DNA of 64,000 bases from Marinobacter sp. NP-4(2019) (GTDB taxonomy: Bacteria > Pseudomonadota > Gammaproteobacteria > Pseudomonadales > Oleiphilaceae): assembly GCF_003994855.1 (NCBI RefSeq), contig NZ_CP034142.1, positions 3,782,001 to 3,846,000 of the forward strand, given 5' to 3'. Under the pieces are notes generated by a model. It did not search any database. It saw nothing but the letters and a program-made list of their open reading frames with translations, and was not told the origin of the DNA. The translations under genes were made by a program, and so were the position numbers. Every line of letters starts with the position of its first letter. Positions within the stretch are counted from its first letter, which is position 1. Positions 60,630 through 64,000 of the stretch are shown piece after piece.

Positions 60630-62900
60630 TCAGTTTCTCAGTATATGACTCAGCACACTGCGCAGCTTCAGCGGCTTCACCGGTTTGTTCATCAGTAAGT
60701 GTCCTAGCTCCCGAATATGCTGCTTGAGCTCATTGGTATAATTGGCGGTCACCATCACCACCGGTGCCGGACAACGGCGACGACCGTTAATCTCCGCCAC
60801 CACATCGACGCCATTTTCATCGTTGTCCAGGTGGTAATCCGCCAGAATCAGGTCCACCGGGCTGTCGGCCGGGTCCAGCTGATTCTCCAGATCCGCCAGT
60901 GACACCGCCGTCACCACGCGACAGTCCCAGCCTTCCAGCAAGGTTTTCATGCCAGCGCAGATCGACGGGTCGTTATCGATCACCCAGATCCGCGCACCAC
61001 CCAGTCCGCTGTCGAAGGACTCCGTCCGGTTCTGATCCGCGACCGGTCGTTTCGGCTGCAGACGTCCCAGGGGAACTTTAACGCTGAATACGGACCCCTT
61101 GCCTTCAATGGAAGACACGCTCACCTCATGGCCCAGCATGCGCGAAATCTTGTCCACGATGGCCAGCCCCAGACCCAGCCCCTTGTCGGGCTGAGAACCT
61201 GCCGGCCGGATGCGTTTGAATTCCTGGAAGATCTCGGTCAGCTTGTCTTCGGGAATGCCCGGGCCGGTGTCCCAGACCTGCAGCTGCACGTGATCCTGGC
61301 GCCGTCGGCAACCGAGAAGAATCCGACCACTCCCGGTATAGCGGACGGCGTTGGTGAGGAAGTTCCGGAGGATTCGGGCCAGAAGCTGGGAATCGGATTC
61401 CACGATTGCGGAACTGGCAACAAAGTCCAGCCGCAGACCTTCGGCCATCGCCATCTGCCGGAATTCCCGGGCGATGTTGTTGAGCAAATCCCGCAGATCA
61501 AACGCAGTCACATCCGGTTTGATTACCCCGGCATCCAGTTTGGAAATATCCACCAGCGTACCCAGCAGGTTTTCAACATCATCCAGGGAAGTGCTTACCG
61601 AACGGACCAGACCCTCGGCCTTGGGCCCGAACGACTGCTCCAGAAGCGCGCTGGTGAACAGCCGGGCCGCGTTCAGGGGTTGCAGCAGGTCATGGCTGAC
61701 GGCGGCGAGGAACTTGGTCTTGGAAAGGTTCGCCCGCTCCGCCTCCAGTTTGGCGTCCCGCAGCCTGGCCTCGACCGCGGCCCGCTCGGTGATTTCCTGG
61801 CGCAGTTGGTTGTTCAGCCCGGTCAACGCCGAGGTGCGTTCCTTGACCCTCCGCTCCAGGTTGTCATAGGCCTGCTCCAGCGCCAGGGCGGTCTTGCGAC
61901 GATCGGTAATGTCCCGGATCAACACGAAGAAGCCGGTAACACTGCCCTCCTCGTTGATATTGGGTACATAGGAGCGCAGCATATAGCGCACTTCTCCCTG
62001 CTCGCCACACTCCTCAAACTCGAAGGTCACACTGTTTCCCGCCAGCGCCTGCCGCATCTGTGGCAACAGGCGACGGTACAGATCGATGGAATGCACTTCA
62101 TCCAGCGGCTTGCCGAGGGGCGACTCACCGTTGCGGCCATACCAGGATTCGTACACCTTGTTGCAGAACTGCACCGTGAGGTCCGCCCCCACATAAGCTA
62201 TCAGCGCCGGCACGTGGTCTGTCACGACCCGGATCCAGCGTTCACTTTCTTCCAGCGCCTTGATACGACGGGCCATCTCGCTGTTCTTGACGTCGGTGAT
62301 ATCAGAATAGAGAACCACCAGTCCGCCTTCACGGGTGGGCCTCTCGGTCATCTGAACCCAACGGTCGTTGGCCAGCAGGAAGACAACGCCCTCCGAATCC
62401 GGGTGGCTGTGCTCTTCCACGATCAGCCCCGAACTGACCGCCTGCCGCTTCACATCGGCAATGGTGGTGCCTGACTCCGGCACTTCCACACCGGCATGGC
62501 GCCAGTAACTGCGAAAACGACTGTTGCTTTGAATCAGGCGGTGTTGGTGATCAAACAGGACAAAGCCATCAGCAATGCTTTCAATGGCGTCGCTAAGACG
62601 CTGGCGGGTGGTTTCGGCTTCGACGCGGGCACGGCTCAAAGCCTTATTGCTGGCTTTAAGCTCCTCCATGGTCTGGTTAAGGGCCTCGGTACGCTCGCGC
62701 ACCTGTTCCGCCAGCACCACGGAATGTTCGAAGGCTGCGTAGGGCTCAGGCTTGTGGGAGGAGCCTGACTCCACCCGAACGATCAGGGCATCGCGGATGC
62801 GGCGCAGACGTTCATTCTCCGCTTCAAGCTCGGCGATGCGCCGGTCCCTGTTATCAGCGGATGCTTCATTCTTGCACGACACGGGCTTCAGGCTGGCCAA
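60630..62900 (-). CDS. Hybrid sensor histidine kinase, NahK/ErcS'/PedS1-like
   Basis: A ~756-aa cytosolic hybrid kinase. Order: N-terminal coiled coil (RIAELEAENERLRRIRDA), PAS1 (AIESIADGFVLFDHQHRL), PAS2 (WIRVVTDHVPALIAYVG), coiled coil, phosphoacceptor AAVSHDLLQPLNAARLF (His403), ATPase (NFLTNAVRYTG, DTGPGI, GLGLAIVDKI), and a receiver (IWVIDNDPS, LADYHLDND, NKPVKP). In P. aeruginosa the corresponding kinase (NahK, also ErcS') lies next to the NO sensor NosP; in P. putida PedS1 acts on alcohol oxidation. The start is TTG at 62900 or GTG at 62882, both overlapping the FIST gene. Confidence 0.87.
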   Translation of the reverse strand: MASLKPVSCKNEASADNRDRRIAELEAENERLRRIRDALIVRVESGSSHKPEPYAAFEHSVVLAEQVRERTEALNQTMEELKASNKALSRARVEAETTRQRLSDAIESIADGFVLFDHQHRLIQSNSRFRSYWRHAGVEVPESGTTIADVKRQAVSSGLIVEEHSHPDSEGVVFLLANDRWVQMTERPTREGGLVVLYSDITDVKNSEMARRIKALEESERWIRVVTDHVPALIAYVGADLTVQFCNKVYESWYGRNGESPLGKPLDEVHSIDLYRRLLPQMRQALAGNSVTFEFEECGEQGEVRYMLRSYVPNINEEGSVTGFFVLIRDITDRRKTALALEQAYDNLERRVKERTSALTGLNNQLRQEITERAAVEARLRDAKLEAERANLSKTKFLAAVSHDLLQPLNAARLFTSALLEQSFGPKAEGLVRSVSTSLDDVENLLGTLVDISKLDAGVIKPDVTAFDLRDLLNNIAREFRQMAMAEGLRLDFVASSAIVESDSQLLARILRNFLTNAVRYTGSGRILLGCRRRQDHVQLQVWDTGPGIPEDKLTEIFQEFKRIRPAGSQPDKGLGLGLAIVDKISRMLGHEVSVSSIEGKGSVFSVKVPLGRLQPKRPVADQNRTESFDSGLGGARIWVIDNDPSICAGMKTLLEGWDCRVVTAVSLADLENQLDPADSPVDLILADYHLDNDENGVDVVAEINGRRRCPAPVVMVTANYTNELKQHIRELGHLLMNKPVKPLKLRSVLSHILRN

Positions 62901-64000
62901 TGACCACCCCCGTAAAAGTCTGGTTGATATGCATACCGTCGAACTGCTCGCCGTATGTGTTGAAACCGATCACCTTGTGATGGCGAAGAAATTCGGACAC
63001 TGCTTCCACCTCCCCGGTCAGCTCCGCCTCCAGCCGACGCAGGAAACAGTCACATCCGATGGTGACCAGCGGTGGTCCCACCACCCGCTCGGACGCTTCA
63101 ATCTGGGTTCGTACACTGTCCAGCAGGCCTTCGGGCTCCATCGCCGTCATCACAATGCCGGTTTCCACCGCACAGTAAAATGTGAGGCTCTTGTCCGGAT
63201 TGACTCGCTGAACTGAACGTACAAAATAATGTCCGCCAATTTTCACTCCCATGGGCCGCAGGGCGAACACCTTGCGATCCAGGGCATCCACCTCCACGCC
63301 AACGGCACGGGCATAGGCATCCGCAGCGGGCTCGGCATTGAGTTCATACACGGTGCGACTTTCGGGACAGGCATCGGTAACCACCAGCTTTTCACTGCGC
63401 TCAACCATGTGATGGGTGGAGAATACCCGGAAATCCAATGGCGTATTGACCAGTAGAACAGTTGCTGCACTGGTATGGAACTGGCCGTCGTAGAACACGT
63501 GGGTATTGGCGAGGCGCTCGTCATCGCCTGCGGATCCGCCAAATTGCGGGATGGTACCGAGCGCTGCATTAAGCGTCGCCAGCACCAGTTCCTCGCGGCT
63601 GGAAAGACCGTCCAGCAGCGTAATGGCAAAGGTGTTGCCCTTGACCGGCGCGAGCCTGGCATCACGACACGTGGACAGCAGGCCGTCAATGACCCCCTGG
63701 GCGTCCTGCAGGGTAAACCGGTCGAGCTCCCGAATCAGTGCGCAGTCAATGGCAAAGTAGCGGTCATCGAAGCCGATGGCGGTAATGCATCCGCGACCAT
63801 AGCCTTCTGGGGTAATCTCTCCGGCGGATGTACAGCCACACACCCGCACGCCCTGAAAGGCATGTTCGAGGGCAATGCCGAGACGACCGAGATCGTATTC
63901 CGCGGAACAGAAGAACAGCACACAACCCAGGTGATCATGGTTCAACTGACTGGCAAGATTGGTGGCTGCCAGCATCGGGTCGCGGACACTGGAACTCGCT
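62866..64000 (-). CDS. FIST-domain sensor protein, NosP-like (N-terminus beyond window)
   Basis: FIST N and FIST C domains, at least 378 residues. The frame is open through the window edge and reads ASSSVRDPMLAATNLASQL, so the first residues lie outside. Seen: GCVLFFCSAEYDLGRLG, VCGCTSAGEITPEGYG, LLDGLSSREELVLATLN, GGSAGDDERL, and ETGIVMTAMEPEGLL, all FIST hallmarks. In P. aeruginosa NosP is a heme protein that senses nitric oxide and controls NahK. The adjacent, overlapping kinase gene supports the same pair here; heme binding cannot be judged from sequence alone. Confidence 0.85.
   Translation of the reverse strand, partial: ASSSVRDPMLAATNLASQLNHDHLGCVLFFCSAEYDLGRLGIALEHAFQGVRVCGCTSAGEITPEGYGRGCITAIGFDDRYFAIDCALIRELDRFTLQDAQGVIDGLLSTCRDARLAPVKGNTFAITLLDGLSSREELVLATLNAALGTIPQFGGSAGDDERLANTHVFYDGQFHTSAATVLLVNTPLDFRVFSTHHMVERSEKLVVTDACPESRTVYELNAEPAADAYARAVGVEVDALDRKVFALRPMGVKIGGHYFVRSVQRVNPDKSLTFYCAVETGIVMTAMEPEGLLDSVRTQIEASERVVGPPLVTIGCDCFLRRLEAELTGEVEAVSEFLRHHKVIGFNTYGEQFDGMHINQTFTGVVIGQPEARVVQE

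Noticed and set aside
1..64000. CRISPR arrays, tRNA or rRNA genes, intact insertion sequences
   Set aside because: No regularly spaced repeats, cloverleaf tRNA patterns other than tmRNA, rRNA segments or transposase genes were seen.

Overview
The window looks like a chromosomal segment of a marine, aerobic gammaproteobacterium, most likely Marinobacter or a close relative. This is an inference from gene content: a wax ester synthase/DGAT, NhaD, malate:quinone oxidoreductase, a Pseudomonas-type Fur and a tmRNA with tag ANDENYALAA. Coding density is high and most genes are GC-rich. One AT-rich gene just downstream of the tmRNA gene stands out.

Layout. 1-6.5 kb: housekeeping genes (3' end of recN, fur, bamE, ratA-rnfH, a Na+-coupled transporter, smpB) and a wax ester synthase. 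6.6-9.1 kb: the tmRNA gene ssrA, an AT-rich two-TM protein, a gene-poor stretch and a PagL-like lipid A deacylase. 9.2-14.2 kb: a LysR regulator divergent from a two-subunit pyruvate carboxylase and a beta carbonic anhydrase, which together form an anaplerotic bicarbonate-using unit. 14.2-20.2 kb: a minus-strand operon encoding an ATP-grasp ligase, a small helical protein, a protein with a possible papain-like triad, an acetolactate-synthase-like ThDP enzyme and a coiled-coil lipoprotein. Its function is unknown to me and it is the best candidate here for an undescribed system. 20.3-30.8 kb: mqo, nhaD, a Ca2+/Na+ exchanger, plsC, msrB-msrA, chrA, a metallophosphoesterase, a CDP-archaeol-synthase-like protein, fumC and a small unknown gene.

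30.8-64 kb is a large, nearly complete PQQ-dependent alcohol oxidation region. It resembles the exa/pqq/erc/era region of Pseudomonas aeruginosa and the ped cluster of P. putida. It holds pqqABCDEH with ercA and an ErcS-like kinase, an ExaC-type aldehyde dehydrogenase, a TAXI-TRAP transporter, two quinoprotein alcohol dehydrogenases, cytochrome c550, a MoxJ-like binding protein, a pentapeptide-repeat protein, a PedS2/PedR2 (EraS/EraR)-like two-component system, a PedA1A2BC-like ABC system (linked in P. putida to lanthanide uptake), a second NMT1-type ABC importer, the ErbR/AgmR regulator, and NosP/NahK-like NO-signalling genes.

The two dehydrogenases differ at the metal site. The plus-strand enzyme has WDFS, as in Ca2+ enzymes; the minus-strand one has WDYD, as in lanthanide enzymes. 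The lanthanide-type gene carries an apparent one-base frameshift near its 5' end. Two shared upstream DNA motifs recur across the region. One is a CGGGAA-N3-TTCCCG palindrome before both dehydrogenase genes. The other is a CTTTGGTA-like element before six units. They suggest a common regulon.
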